A stretch of DNA of 64,000 nt from an uncultured Desulfobacter sp. (GCF_963664415.1 NZ_OY761444.1:1-64000); one strand, 5' to 3'. Counted from the stretch's first letter, positions 8,008 through 16,581 are shown. A program made the numbers and translations. Notes: generated by a model not told the origin, from the letters alone.

Positions 8008-8014
8008 TTTGATA

Positions 8015-8021
8015 AATGGAG
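8015..8021. repeat. Right target-site duplication of outer IS21-type element
   Basis: AATGGAG, matching 111-117. The recombinase frame resumes through it. Confidence 0.8.
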
Positions 8022-8595
8022 CTTCATTGGAACCGTTTTACCATTTTTTGGTTCTCATGATGTTTATGCATTAGCCCATTCTGATCTTGATGAATTCATA
8101 ATACATAGAAAAGGCCAAAAAACTAAAAAGGGAACACCGCCCAAACAGGTTTCTATTAATCGTGAAATAGATGATATCCAATCTTATTTAAATTGGTGTG
8201 TAACAAATAAAAAAATCTTGAATAATCCCTTGAAAGGCTTTAAGAGACCAAAAGATGACAGGGAAGTGATAGCGCCTCCAACGATTAACGAAATTAACAA
8301 AATAATCAAAAATGCAGCACCTCATATTCAGCGATTCGTTATAATTTCTTATTACATTGGCGCCCGTCCGGGGCCAATTGAAATTGGAGCTCTGAAATGG
8401 TCAAAAATTTCTTGGGATGAAAAAAAAATCCTAATCCGGTCTGCAGATAAAAAGGGAATAATTGGAAGAAGAGTCAATATACATGAAACGTTACTGATTT
8501 TTCTTCGACAATGGTATATCGAAGATCAAAACAAGGATATTCCTATTGACAACATCATTCACTACCGAGGGAAACCTGTAACTTCGATCAAAAAA

Positions 8596-8643
8596 GCATT
8601 TCAAAGAGCTAAAGAAAGAGCATTTCAAAGAGCTAAAGAAAGA
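8596..8643 (+). repeat. 24-bp perfect tandem duplication inside the integrase
   Basis: Units 8596-8619 and 8620-8643 are identical and each encodes AFQRAKER. The duplication keeps the frame. Confidence 0.95.
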
Positions 8644-8899
8644 GCATTTATTTATAGGCGCTTACGGCCCTACGATATCAGACACGCCCATGTTACTCAC
8701 CAACTTGAGGAGGGAGCAGACATCAAAGCCGTGTCATTAAATGTGGGACATAAATCGCCTGATACTACAAGAAAAGTATATCAGCATGTATCAGGCAAAC
8801 TCCAAAAAGAGGCTATTGAAAAATTACCTTCTTTGGACACTTCAACTCTAACAGAAATATTTAAAAAAAAATTGGGGTAATACGTTTTTAACCCACTAT

Positions 8900-8949
8900 A
8901 GCCTTAATCATTTTTTTTGTCAAAATTGTCAAAAAGAACGATTAAGGCT
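8900..8949. terminator. Stem-loop between integrase and ATPase gene
   Basis: agccttaatc (8900-8909) and gattaaggct (8940-8949) form a perfect 10-bp stem around a 30-base T- and A-rich loop, followed by a short tgctttt tract. It may end integrase transcription, but the loop is long for a classical terminator. Confidence 0.4.
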
Positions 8950-9018
8950 TGCTTTTATAACTCCAGGGTTTATATTTCCTTTTGAAGAAAGAAAGAATTA
9001 AATCGAAAGGTAAATATA

Positions 9019-10146
9019 ATGTTATTAGGTTTTGGAGTTAAAAATTATTTTTCTTTTAAAGAAGGAGTTGAAGTTTCTTTAAAGAAAAGAGCAAAAGATT
9101 CAAGTGAATTAAAGGCAATTGATATATTATGCGTTAAAGGCGCAAATGGATCTGGTAAAACCAATTTACTAAAAATAATTTCTTTCATGCACCACTTTTG
9201 TTGTGACTCTTTTAAATTGAAGCCTGAAGATATTATTGGGGTCGAATCATTCTTTGAAAAGGATGAACCAAGTGAATTCTATATTGATTTTACTATAGAT
9301 GAAACTCAATACAGATATGAACTCAGTATAACCGACACAAACGTTTTAAGAGAAACATTATTTCGTAAAAAACAACGATTTGTTAAAATCATAGAACGAA
9401 TTGATGATGAAATAACGTTACGCATAAATGAATTTGAAGATATCGACATTATAAAACTAAGATCAAATGCATCCTTAATCAGCACTGCACATCAATATGA
9501 AGTTGAAAGTATAAATCCGATATATTATTTTTTTTCATCTATCATCTCGAATGTTACCATGTATGGACGATATTCTGAGAAGTGGGAACTTTCAAGTGTC
9601 GCAGAGCTTTATTACAAGGACAAATCCATATTTACATTTATGAAAGAACTAATAAAAAAATGTGATCTTGGAATTTATGATATCAAAATAAAAAAACGAA
9701 AAGACGAAACGAATTCAGATATTTTTTACCCCGAATTCATTCATAAAACTAATAATTCACACAAAAAGCTACTTTATCGAAATCAATCAAGTGGAACGCG
9801 GGCATTATTCACACAGCTTTGGATTTACGAAGCTATTTTAGATGAAGGAGGAGTTTTGGTATTAGATGAATTTGATATCAATTTACATCCTCATATTTTG
9901 CCATTATTACTTGAATTGTTTAAAAATAAAAAAATAAATAAACACAATTCACAGCTGATATTTACAACGCATAACACCCAAATAATTGATTCTTTAGGCA
10001 AGTATAAAGTTTTTCTCGTGAATAAAGAAGATAATGAAAGCTATGGATATCGATTAGATGAAATCCCGGGGGAAATGATAAGGAATGATAGACCAATCAG
10101 CCCCCTTTATGATTCTGGAAAAATTGGTGGAGTTCCAGAACTATGA
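9019..10146 (+). CDS. AAA-type (AAA_15/AAA_21-like) ATPase, first gene of a two-gene island module
   Basis: A 375-residue ABC/SMC-like ATPase of the kind found in many defence operons. It starts with the typical LLGFGVKNYFSFKE strand. Walker A is KGANGSGKTNLLK (about 40-52), the signature segment is NQSSGTRALF, Walker B is GGVLVLDEFDINLHP and the H-loop is FTTHNTQ. There is no coiled-coil hinge long enough for a true SMC, and no TOPRIM domain as in OLD nucleases. The next gene starts within its stop codon (ATGA overlap), so the pair is translationally coupled. The module is markedly AT-rich compared with the flanking core genes and sits between an integrase and a tRNA fragment, which indicates acquisition. 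A phage-defence or similar role is inference. Confidence 0.8.
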   Translation: MLLGFGVKNYFSFKEGVEVSLKKRAKDSSELKAIDILCVKGANGSGKTNLLKIISFMHHFCCDSFKLKPEDIIGVESFFEKDEPSEFYIDFTIDETQYRYELSITDTNVLRETLFRKKQRFVKIIERIDDEITLRINEFEDIDIIKLRSNASLISTAHQYEVESINPIYYFFSSIISNVTMYGRYSEKWELSSVAELYYKDKSIFTFMKELIKKCDLGIYDIKIKKRKDETNSDIFYPEFIHKTNNSHKKLLYRNQSSGTRALFTQLWIYEAILDEGGVLVLDEFDINLHPHILPLLLELFKNKKINKHNSQLIFTTHNTQIIDSLGKYKVFLVNKEDNESYGYRLDEIPGEMIRNDRPISPLYDSGKIGGVPEL

Positions 10147-10646
10147 CAAAGTTTGGGAACAGCAAAAAAAATCGCTTCTTAGAAAAAAGAATAAAAGCAA
10201 GCATTGAATCACATCAAGACACGCTGATTGAAAGATGCAAATTTAATTTTTCTTACATGGATTTTTCTCAAAAATCAGGACAAACTTTTAATGAATTGGA
10301 AAAAAAACAACTTGCCGATTTACTAAATAAACTAAAAGATTTTTCTAAAGAAACTTTAGGGTATTGGGAAAACATGAAAATGGGTGGTGGGAAAAAAGGA
10401 AAAAACTATAATGTATTAGAAATATATGGTGATTTCCCTAAAAAGTCTGAATTTCATCATCCGGTTTTCGTACCACATGAAGCTCGCTGGGGAAGATTTA
10501 GACTAAATAATTTAGAAAGATTAATTGGTTTTACTCTGCCACCGAAATACCATAACACAAGGCCATTTAAAAAAGATTACTGCTTTGACTGCAATACATT
10601 CTACGTTGTTTTTTATGACCCTAAACACAAATTTTATGCAACGTAA
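10143..10646 (+). CDS. Uncharacterised partner of the AAA ATPase
   Basis: A 167-residue protein of unknown family, with a basic N-terminal 30 residues, a helical middle (about 60-95) and a C-terminal part with PHEARWGRFRLNNLERLIGF and NTFYVVFYDPKHKFY. That end looks like a small beta-rich fold shared with other poorly known proteins, but I cannot name it. It is not a DUF4435/TOPRIM protein as in PARIS, nor clearly RloB-like. The 4-bp overlap with the ATPase gene implies that the two act together, perhaps as sensor and effector. No toxin active site is obvious. Confidence 0.7.
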   Translation: MTKFGNSKKNRFLEKRIKASIESHQDTLIERCKFNFSYMDFSQKSGQTFNELEKKQLADLLNKLKDFSKETLGYWENMKMGGGKKGKNYNVLEIYGDFPKKSEFHHPVFVPHEARWGRFRLNNLERLIGFTLPPKYHNTRPFKKDYCFDCNTFYVVFYDPKHKFYAT

Positions 10647-10774
10647 TAACGAGTCGGAGCAAAAAAACAAAACCATTAAGTATCATTAAATGGATTATTT
10701 CCCACATTTACCACATATCAATTTAAAACTTATAAAATAAGATATGATATTACCAGTTTACAATAGCATAACAG

Positions 10775-10821
10775 CGTTCGGGACGAGGGGGTCGGAGGTT
10801 CAAATCCTCTCATCCCGACCA
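10775..10821 (+). other. 3' fragment of tRNA-Pro: putative attachment site at island boundary
   Basis: The 47 bases run from the anticodon stem (cgttcgggacga, anticodon CGG) through variable region, T-arm (ggaggttcaaatcctct) and acceptor strand to the CCA end, as in bacterial tRNA-Pro(CGG). The 5' half (acceptor, D-arm) is missing, so this cannot be a functional tRNA. Such 3' tRNA pieces are left when an island enters a tRNA gene. It lies just beyond the two-gene module and the split integrase, so it probably marks the right end of the island. The complete tRNA gene would lie to the left of the window. Confidence 0.8.
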
Positions 10822-11017
10822 TATAAAAATAAAATCAATGACAGCTGTTATATAAATCTTGATCCTCGTATCTAAAAATTACTTCTTTTTCTTAAAATCT
10901 TTAAAATTTTTACAAGCATAATTCATTTGAAGTGTTTATAATTATTTCTTTGACAGGAGATATACTTAGGATATCCAAAGCAAAGATTATAAACAAAAAA
11001 AAGATTGAGGTATTGCC

Positions 11018-11950
11018 ATGAAAATACGCCTTCATAAAAATGCCACAACAACTCCTGCCCAGCGTGCATATATTCAAAATAATCCCCACCTGTCCGTTGC
11101 CGCTCTGGCAAAAAAAACCGGCGTTAGTAAAACCACAATACGCAGGTGGCAAAACCGTATAGATGTTTATGACCGCCCGCACACTCCCAAACATATTAAA
11201 AAGGCCCTGACACCTATTGAAGAGATTAAAATCATTATCTGCCGCATGGCATTCAGAGCAGGCCTTGACGATCTGCTTCAAATTACAGACTCTTTTTTTA
11301 ACATCACCTGTTCAAGGGCCAGCCTCAACAGATGTCTAAAACGGTATCATATATCCAGGATGCCAAAACTCAAGCAATCGGTACCATTTCACCTTAAAGA
11401 TTATACCGGCACATATCTCTATTACAATTGTTTCCATCTGCCCTCTTTTTTGCCGGACAAACCGCCCGTGGTGCTGCAAACCCTTCTTGACGGCTCGTTC
11501 AGGACCTTTCATGCCAAATACGCGGCCACAGCGCACACATTCATTTCAGATCACATCCAGAAGTTTCCCTTAAAGGTTTTAGGCGTTATTTATAATGACC
11601 CTGTAAGACTCATTGCCGAACATACAAAAAAACAAAAATATAAGAACAGCTCCGACAGCACCATCGAGCAATTATGCAGCAAATTGGACATTACATGCTT
11701 TCACATGGATGATCAGCATGCCGACACAAAAAACGAATTAAGACAGCAGATGGAAAAAATCGCTAACCAACCTGATTTTGAAAAAGGAGCACCAACCTGG
11801 GGAACAAATGAAGCACTGGTAAAACAGATAAGCCATTACAACTTTAAATTACCCCTGAGTTTATTAAAACAGAAAACCCCTTACCAGGCCATGGAGGCGC
11901 ATTACGGCAATTTTCCAAACAGTTTCAAACACAAGCCGACCATCTCTTGA
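11018..11950 (+). CDS. Transposase-derived DNA-binding protein with degenerate DDE site
   Basis: A 310-residue protein whose first 130 residues resemble IS481-family transposases: LHKNATTTPAQR opening, then a helix-turn-helix LSVAALAKKTGVSKTTIRRW. The middle keeps the fold outline but not the catalysis: where IS481 has H-D-I-K it reads YLYYNCFH, and where the second acid sits in TDNG it reads VIYNDPVRL. The C-terminus keeps the LKQKTPYQAMEAHY tail. No inverted repeats or target duplications were seen around it. The frame is intact with a good binding site (gagg), so the gene is conserved rather than decaying. I infer a domesticated transposase serving as a DNA-binding regulator; flagellin next door is a possible target. 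Confidence 0.7.
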   Translation: MKIRLHKNATTTPAQRAYIQNNPHLSVAALAKKTGVSKTTIRRWQNRIDVYDRPHTPKHIKKALTPIEEIKIIICRMAFRAGLDDLLQITDSFFNITCSRASLNRCLKRYHISRMPKLKQSVPFHLKDYTGTYLYYNCFHLPSFLPDKPPVVLQTLLDGSFRTFHAKYAATAHTFISDHIQKFPLKVLGVIYNDPVRLIAEHTKKQKYKNSSDSTIEQLCSKLDITCFHMDDQHADTKNELRQQMEKIANQPDFEKGAPTWGTNEALVKQISHYNFKLPLSLLKQKTPYQAMEAHYGNFPNSFKHKPTIS

Positions 11951-12143
11951 TCATTCGATTTTTGCTCCCTGTAACTCAGTCCGCAAGAAAGCCTATTTTC
12001 TCTAAAATCAAAAACTTTATCACAATAAAATCTCACTTGATTAGTTCCCAAAAACATCACATTTCAATTATAAATTCAAATAGATAGAATTATTTTGCCA
12101 TAGAAGACCCTTATCAGTCTCTATCTTTAAATGAACTTTAGAT

Positions 12144-12171
12144 TAAAGATTGCCTTTTTTTATCACGATAA
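12144..12171 (+). promoter_or_regulatory. Candidate sigma-28 (FliA) promoter of flagellin
   Basis: TAAAGATT (12144-12151), 12-bp spacer, CACGATAA (12164-12171), close to the FliA consensus TAAAGTTT-N11-GCCGATAA. It lies 142 bp upstream of the flagellin start. The spacer is one base longer than consensus. Confidence 0.5.
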
Positions 12172-12313
12172 GATAGCAGAACAACGGATTAATCCAGGCG
12201 GCCGGCCCCCGCCATAAACCTATAAACCATTCATCAGACGGATCTGACGAATGCCCCAAGTGACCCGGCAATGACGCCGGCACTTTACGACCCAAATTCA
12301 CGGAGGAAATAAC

Positions 12314-14689
12314 ATGAGTTTAAGTATTAATACCAACGTTGCCGCACTGACCGCGCACAGAAACATGGTCTCCAACGACAATGATATGCGTACATCCTTG
12401 ACCCGACTGTCCACAGGCTTGAGAATCAACTCAGCTGCAGACGATGCATCAGGTCTGACCATTGCCGATTCTTTGGCAGCACAGGCAGACGGTATTGGCC
12501 AGGGCATCCGGAACGCAAATGACGGCGTTTCCATTGTCCAGACTGCAGACGGCGCCCTCGAAGAGTCGGTAAGCATTGTAAACACCATTAAAACCAAGGC
12601 CATCCAGGCGGCATCAGACACCCAGACGACGGCAACCCGGTCTGCTATTCAGCAGGATATTGACAAACTGATGGAAGAGCTTGACAACATTGCCACCACA
12701 ACATCCTACAACGGCTTGCAGCTTCTCAACGGCACTTACACCAACAAGGTTATTCACACCGGTGCCTCTGCCAATGAGACCACTTCTATCAGCATAGGAG
12801 ACACTGAGTCCGATTCCATAGGCCACATTTCAACAGCTACTTTGGCGCTTGATGGAGAAGTAGGCAGCTCTGTTCAGCTATCTATCACTTCAGCCATCAC
12901 CGGCGAAGACGTTGAGTTGGAATCCATTACCATTGAAGCCAATAACGAAGAGGAAAACGGCCTCGGCGCCCTGGCCGACGAAATCAACTCGGTTGCCGCT
13001 CTTACAGGCGTCTCTGCAATGGCGATTGTGGAAACCACCACAAGTGGAGCGATTCAGGAAGGCACCACCGGTGCCGATTTTGCAATCAACGGCGTTAACA
13101 TCGGTGCTATCAATGTTGCAGACAATGATGCCGATGCCTCGCTTGTCACAGCCATCAATGATAAAACAAGTGAGACAGGCGTTTCTGCAGCCCTTAATAA
13201 TTCAGGCACCATTACGCTGACATCTGAAGACGGAAGGGTGCTTGATGTAACCGGTGAAACAGGCGGCGTTTTCGGTGATACCATTTCAGCTGCTGACCTC
13301 AGCACTGTCGGGTACATCACCCTGACACAGGAAGGCTCCAGCCAGTTCAATATTAACGGTGCCGTATCCGGTGGAACAGGTACTGAATTCGTACTTGACG
13401 CGGAATATACTTCCACTGGAACCACAATAATTGCCGATGAGTCCAAAATCGCCTCAGGTTCGGTGTTGACTGCAGGCACTGTCCTTGGCGGCAATGCCAC
13501 GATTAATGGGGAAACCGACATTGTGTCCGACTTTCAACTTGAGGCCGGCTCCAAGCTAGCAAGCGGATCAGTAATAGCACAAGGCACTAATATCACCGGA
13601 GATATGACACTTGATACCTCTGCCACCCTGCAAGAAGAGATGACTGTAACTGCCGGATCAACCCTTGCAAGCAATTCAGTGCTTGGTGCAGGTACAGTAG
13701 TTAATCAGGCATTTACAAATGCCGGTATGACCTATGAAGCAGGGTCCACCTTAACTGCCAATGTTACGCTTGGCTCCTCTCTGATCGTCACCTCGGATAT
13801 GGAGCTGGCAGATGATTCCAAGATCACCTCCGGCAGTACAATGAAAGCTGGGACGGTATTAGGTGCAGACATGACCATTGACGAAAGCATGACTTTGTCT
13901 TCCGACATGACACTTGAAGCCGGTTCAGACATCGCCTCCGGGTCAGTGATTGCTGTAGGCTCTACTTTGGGAGATTCGATAACACTCGATTCAACCATGA
14001 CAACTTCTGACGATATGGATGTGGCAGCCGGTTCTCAGATCGCATCAGCTTCAACAATAGCAAAGGGCTCTCTGATGGGTGGGCCAGTGCAAGTGGAAGA
14101 AAAACAGCTGGAAGAGGAAATGACCCTTTCTGAAGGATCAACCCTTGCCTCTGGTTCTACTATCCTAAAAGGGACAACGATTAACCAGGATATCATTGGT
14201 AACACCGGCACTACTTTTAGTGCAGGTACAACTCTTGACGTAAATGTCGTTTTGGATGATGACGTTGTCCTGACCGAAGAAATGACATTAGCATCCGGAA
14301 GCACGATAAAAGCAGGTTCGATACTTGAAATAAAAGCATCAAGTGAAGATGTGACTATTTCAGACCAGCAAGGCCTTACCCTGGCAGATATCAATGTTCT
14401 GACACAGGAGGATGCTGAAATTGCCATTGAAATTGCGGAAGCCGCGCTGGCCGACCTGGATGCCATAAGAAGTGGCCTGGGTTCCGTGGAAAACCAGCTG
14501 TCTTCCACCATCTCCAACCTTTCGGTGACCAAAACCAATGTAACGGCCTCCGAATCTACCATCCGAGACGTTGATTTTGCTGAAGAAACAGCCAACTTTG
14601 CAAGGCTGTCCTTGCTGGCCCAGACAGGCTCCTATGCCCTGAGCCAGGCAAACGCCGCATCTTCAAACCTGACCAGCCTGCTCCAGTAA
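12314..14689 (+). CDS. fliC: Flagellin with large repeat-built central region
   Basis: The flagellar filament subunit, exported through the flagellar type III system. The N-terminal D0/D1 part (about 1-165: SLSINTNVAALTAHRN, LSTGLRINSAADDASGL) and the C-terminal part (about 690-791, ending ANAASSNLTSLLQ) are classical. Between them, residues about 180-370 hold flagellin hook-IN-like segments (DFAINGVNIGAINV). Residues about 376-672 consist of eight or more imperfect repeats of roughly 33-36 residues built on A-S-G-S-V-x-A-x-G-T and D-M-T-L-E-A-G-S. With 791 residues it is much longer than the common 270-500. The repeats predict a beta-solenoid or bead-like surface domain exposed on the filament. 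ATG follows a cggaggaaat binding site; a terminator follows. Confidence 0.93.
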   Translation: MSLSINTNVAALTAHRNMVSNDNDMRTSLTRLSTGLRINSAADDASGLTIADSLAAQADGIGQGIRNANDGVSIVQTADGALEESVSIVNTIKTKAIQAASDTQTTATRSAIQQDIDKLMEELDNIATTTSYNGLQLLNGTYTNKVIHTGASANETTSISIGDTESDSIGHISTATLALDGEVGSSVQLSITSAITGEDVELESITIEANNEEENGLGALADEINSVAALTGVSAMAIVETTTSGAIQEGTTGADFAINGVNIGAINVADNDADASLVTAINDKTSETGVSAALNNSGTITLTSEDGRVLDVTGETGGVFGDTISAADLSTVGYITLTQEGSSQFNINGAVSGGTGTEFVLDAEYTSTGTTIIADESKIASGSVLTAGTVLGGNATINGETDIVSDFQLEAGSKLASGSVIAQGTNITGDMTLDTSATLQEEMTVTAGSTLASNSVLGAGTVVNQAFTNAGMTYEAGSTLTANVTLGSSLIVTSDMELADDSKITSGSTMKAGTVLGADMTIDESMTLSSDMTLEAGSDIASGSVIAVGSTLGDSITLDSTMTTSDDMDVAAGSQIASASTIAKGSLMGGPVQVEEKQLEEEMTLSEGSTLASGSTILKGTTINQDIIGNTGTTFSAGTTLDVNVVLDDDVVLTEEMTLASGSTIKAGSILEIKASSEDVTISDQQGLTLADINVLTQEDAEIAIEIAEAALADLDAIRSGLGSVENQLSSTISNLSVTKTNVTASESTIRDVDFAEETANFARLSLLAQTGSYALSQANAASSNLTSLLQ

Positions 14690-14714
14690 TTCAAGCAGCA
14701 GCTTAACTCAACTA

Positions 14715-14751
14715 GCCGGCAAGGGAAAAACTCCCTTGCCGGCATTTTTTT
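14715..14751 (+). terminator. Rho-independent terminator after flagellin
   Basis: gccggcaaggga and tcccttgccggc form a 12-bp perfect stem with a 5-base A-rich loop, followed by seven T. It lies 25 bp after the flagellin stop. Confidence 0.93.
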
Positions 14752-14894
14752 AGCTGCCTACAAACCGGCCTTTTACAACATAATCCTTAGCTGTTCTTTT
14801 TTCCGCGCTATACAATCTACGATCACTGGTTAGGATCTATATTCTGGTCTGAAATTCATGCATAGAAAATTGCTTCTGTATTCCTACCGAAACC

Positions 14895-14957
14895 GGTTGC
14901 AAGGATATGTAACCTGAAAAGCCCCCCGACCCTATGTCGGCGATGCGACCCTGCATC
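14895..14957 (+). other. Three consecutive hairpins, possible structured RNA
   Basis: GGTTGC/GTAACC (14895-14914), CCGAC/GTCGG (14926-14940) and GATGC/GCATC (14942-14957) follow each other closely; the last two both contain GACCCT. No riboswitch class fits well enough to name. Confidence 0.3.
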
Positions 14958-15289
14958 TGCATAACACAGTGGACCTATCTCAAGTCGTTTACCAGTATCC
15001 TGAATGGTCAGCAATAGAACCAGACGGACAACGGACAAAGGATAGAGATTATATCTGTGATATGATAAGACATTGAGGCTAAGAAGATCTTCATAGAATA
15101 AGCAGGCTGTCGTCAATGTTGTTAAGGAATGAGTCCGATATAACTTCACGTGGAATGCCGGTACCTTTAGATGAATATAGTCAAACGATAAAACCAACTG
15201 TAGTACCGTTCATAAAGTTGTACGGACACGGGCAATCAATTTTACGTCCCCCCTGCTCTTTACTCGATGCCATATTTAAACATGAAAAA

Positions 15290-15340
15290 CACGAAGGATA
15301 GTTAAGCGAATACCTTCGTGGTCTTCGTGTTATTCGTGGT
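15290..15340. repeat. Short cttcgtg-rich repeat with hairpin
   Basis: cacgaagg (15290-15297) is complementary to ccttcgtg (15313-15320), followed by two more ttcgtg words. Similar cttcgtggt strings are scattered through many genomes; meaning unknown. Confidence 0.45.
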
Positions 15341-15396
15341 TTAATTATCAATGCGTATGCTTAAGTTTATGTCCTTAACTCTTTTTTCACAAATAG

Positions 15397-15432
15397 AAAA
15401 CGGGCTGCAAGATTTCAACTCTGCAGCCCGTT
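15397..15432 (-). terminator. Rho-independent terminator of the porin gene
   Basis: On the minus strand aacgggctgcaga pairs with ttgcagcccgtt around a short loop and is followed by ttc/tt-rich sequence. It lies 40 bp after the porin stop codon. Confidence 0.85.
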
Positions 15433-15471
15433 ATAATTCAGGCAGTTTTATATGTATTTTGTTTGTTTAAC

Positions 15472-16497
15472 TTAGAAAGCGATTGCCCAAGTTGCACCAA
15501 AGTACATTGTTTCTTCGCAACCATCTTCTCTGTTATCAATCATACCAACTTCAGGCGTAACGGTAACACCCGGAGCCAGGGTAATGCCGGCCTGCAGATA
15601 GTAGGACTGAGCAATGGAAGTATCGTCAACATCGTCAATTTCATCATGGATATAACCATAACCAGCTTCAAGAGTGAGCATTTCGCTAACGGCAAAAGTC
15701 ACACCAATGGTGCCACCAATGGTTTCACAATCGTAAACTTCTCCACCTACATAAGAAGCCAGCCCCTGGTATTCGGTCTCGTCAGCAGCACCCAGGTTTC
15801 CAATATTTTCGCCCCAAACAAAGGTAGCAAACATACCAACGGCACCAAAGTTCAACTGAGTACCAAGACCAATTGCGTAGGCGTCAATATCTTCGTCATC
15901 ATCAATTTCAAAACGGTCATAACCAGCAGCAATTTGGGCTTCACCCATATCAAAAGTTGCTTTGTAACACATTGCAATCATGGGGATGATAGCTTGGGTA
16001 GAGGTTCCACCAATCAAGGTTGTTGTGTCAGGATCAAGGAACGCAATAGAGAAACCACCGAAGGTCAGCATTAACTCAGGATTACGGCTATTATCAAAGT
16101 CACCATATCCACCGAGTCCGAGGTCATTATCCTCATCAACCGGAACAAGCTGGTTGGAATATGCAACGTTGATGGGGGTATCGCTCTGACCAACCAACAA
16201 GGTACCGGAACCAAAGTTCCAAGCACCATAGAGATAACGAACATTTACACCGGTGCCGTATTCAAATTTAGCAGTCAGTTCATCTGAAACTACGATATTC
16301 GCACCAATTTTGGAATTAGCATACATGCCTTCGCTGTAATGGGTGTCATAATAATCCCCATCATCATTACCTTCAACACGATCAATATCAGCCCAACCTG
16401 TATAAATTTTGCTTTCGCCGTAAAAATTCCACTCTGTTGCATAAGCAGAACCTGCCATCAGCGCAAGCGCTGCAACAGCCACAATAAGTTTTTTCAT
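15472..16497 (-). CDS. Outer-membrane porin
   Basis: A 341-residue beta-barrel porin for passive uptake of small solutes. The first 20 residues are a clean signal peptide (KKLIVAVAALALMAGSAYA) with cleavage after AYA. The mature part is rich in G, D, E, Y and alternating hydrophobic residues (e.g. LLVGQSDTPINVAYSN). It ends with aromatic F (GATWAIAF), the usual C-terminal signal for BAM insertion. The acidic loops suggest preference for cations, but that is inference. The gene stands alone with its own promoter and terminator. It resembles the single abundant porins of sulfate reducers and could be one of several paralogues. Confidence 0.88.
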   Translation of the reverse strand: MKKLIVAVAALALMAGSAYATEWNFYGESKIYTGWADIDRVEGNDDGDYYDTHYSEGMYANSKIGANIVVSDELTAKFEYGTGVNVRYLYGAWNFGSGTLLVGQSDTPINVAYSNQLVPVDEDNDLGLGGYGDFDNSRNPELMLTFGGFSIAFLDPDTTTLIGGTSTQAIIPMIAMCYKATFDMGEAQIAAGYDRFEIDDDEDIDAYAIGLGTQLNFGAVGMFATFVWGENIGNLGAADETEYQGLASYVGGEVYDCETIGGTIGVTFAVSEMLTLEAGYGYIHDEIDDVDDTSIAQSYYLQAGITLAPGVTVTPEVGMIDNREDGCEETMYFGATWAIAF

Positions 16498-16581
16498 CTT
16501 TTTCTCCTTTTAGGATTTATAACTGCCTGAGAACAGGTACCCTGCCTTCCTTTTAAAAACAGGACACCCAATTAGCTCTTG

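Larger units (their letters stand above)
118..8014 (+). mobile_element. Outer IS21-type element, itself interrupted by a second transposon
   Basis: Ends were set by the AATGGAG duplication on both sides and by matching termini. Each end carries two 21-bp copies of a subterminal sequence related to cgacaattatcttgtccggt, spaced 23 bp apart (125-145 and 148-168 on the left, 7964-7984 and 7987-8007 inverted on the right). Such multiple terminal repeats are typical of IS21. The element encodes IstA, IstB and two small extra proteins, and has a long hairpin near its right end. Without the nested 4,529-bp transposon and its 6-bp duplication it would be 3,362 bp, longer than a standard two-gene IS21. 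The outermost bases read TAT rather than the more usual TG, so the exact tips could shift by a few bases. Confidence 0.85.
8015..8880 (+). pseudogene. Tyrosine recombinase (integrase), C-terminal part
   Basis: This holds the rest of the split integrase. The core-binding domain ends near QSYLNWCVTNKKILNNP. The catalytic domain has the first arginine in YIGARPGPIEIGALKW, the second box in RPYDIRHAHVTH, the GH box in LNVGHKSPDTTRKVY and the tyrosine in VYQHVSG. The active-site residues are all present, so the only visible lesions are the IS21 insertion and an 8-residue tandem duplication before the second arginine box. A TTG at 8002 inside the insertion end is in frame and could start a truncated product of 292 residues that lacks the N-terminal domain. 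Its position beside a tRNA-Pro fragment fits a tRNA-targeting island integrase. Confidence 0.85.
14752..15396. other. Long intergenic stretch between flagellin and porin terminators
   Basis: About 650 bp without a supported gene. Open frames here lack binding sites and recognisable protein sequence. It contains three adjacent hairpins (14895-14957) and a short repeat of cttcgtg words (15290-15340). It may be relic DNA. Confidence 0.5.

Noticed and set aside
13441..14330. CRISPR-like or DNA-level tandem array in the flagellin gene
   Set aside because: The repetition is at protein level with diverged bases; there are no constant repeats with unique spacers.
12298..14595. Several long minus-strand open frames opposite the flagellin
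   Set aside because: They follow the repeat pattern of the flagellin in reverse, lack binding sites and are not protein-like; they are shadows of its coding bias.
14881..14960. Cyclic-di-GMP (GEMM) riboswitch in the flagellin-porin gap
   Set aside because: The aaagcc word and paired stems recall GEMM, but the conserved joining segments do not fit and no gene follows on the plus strand.
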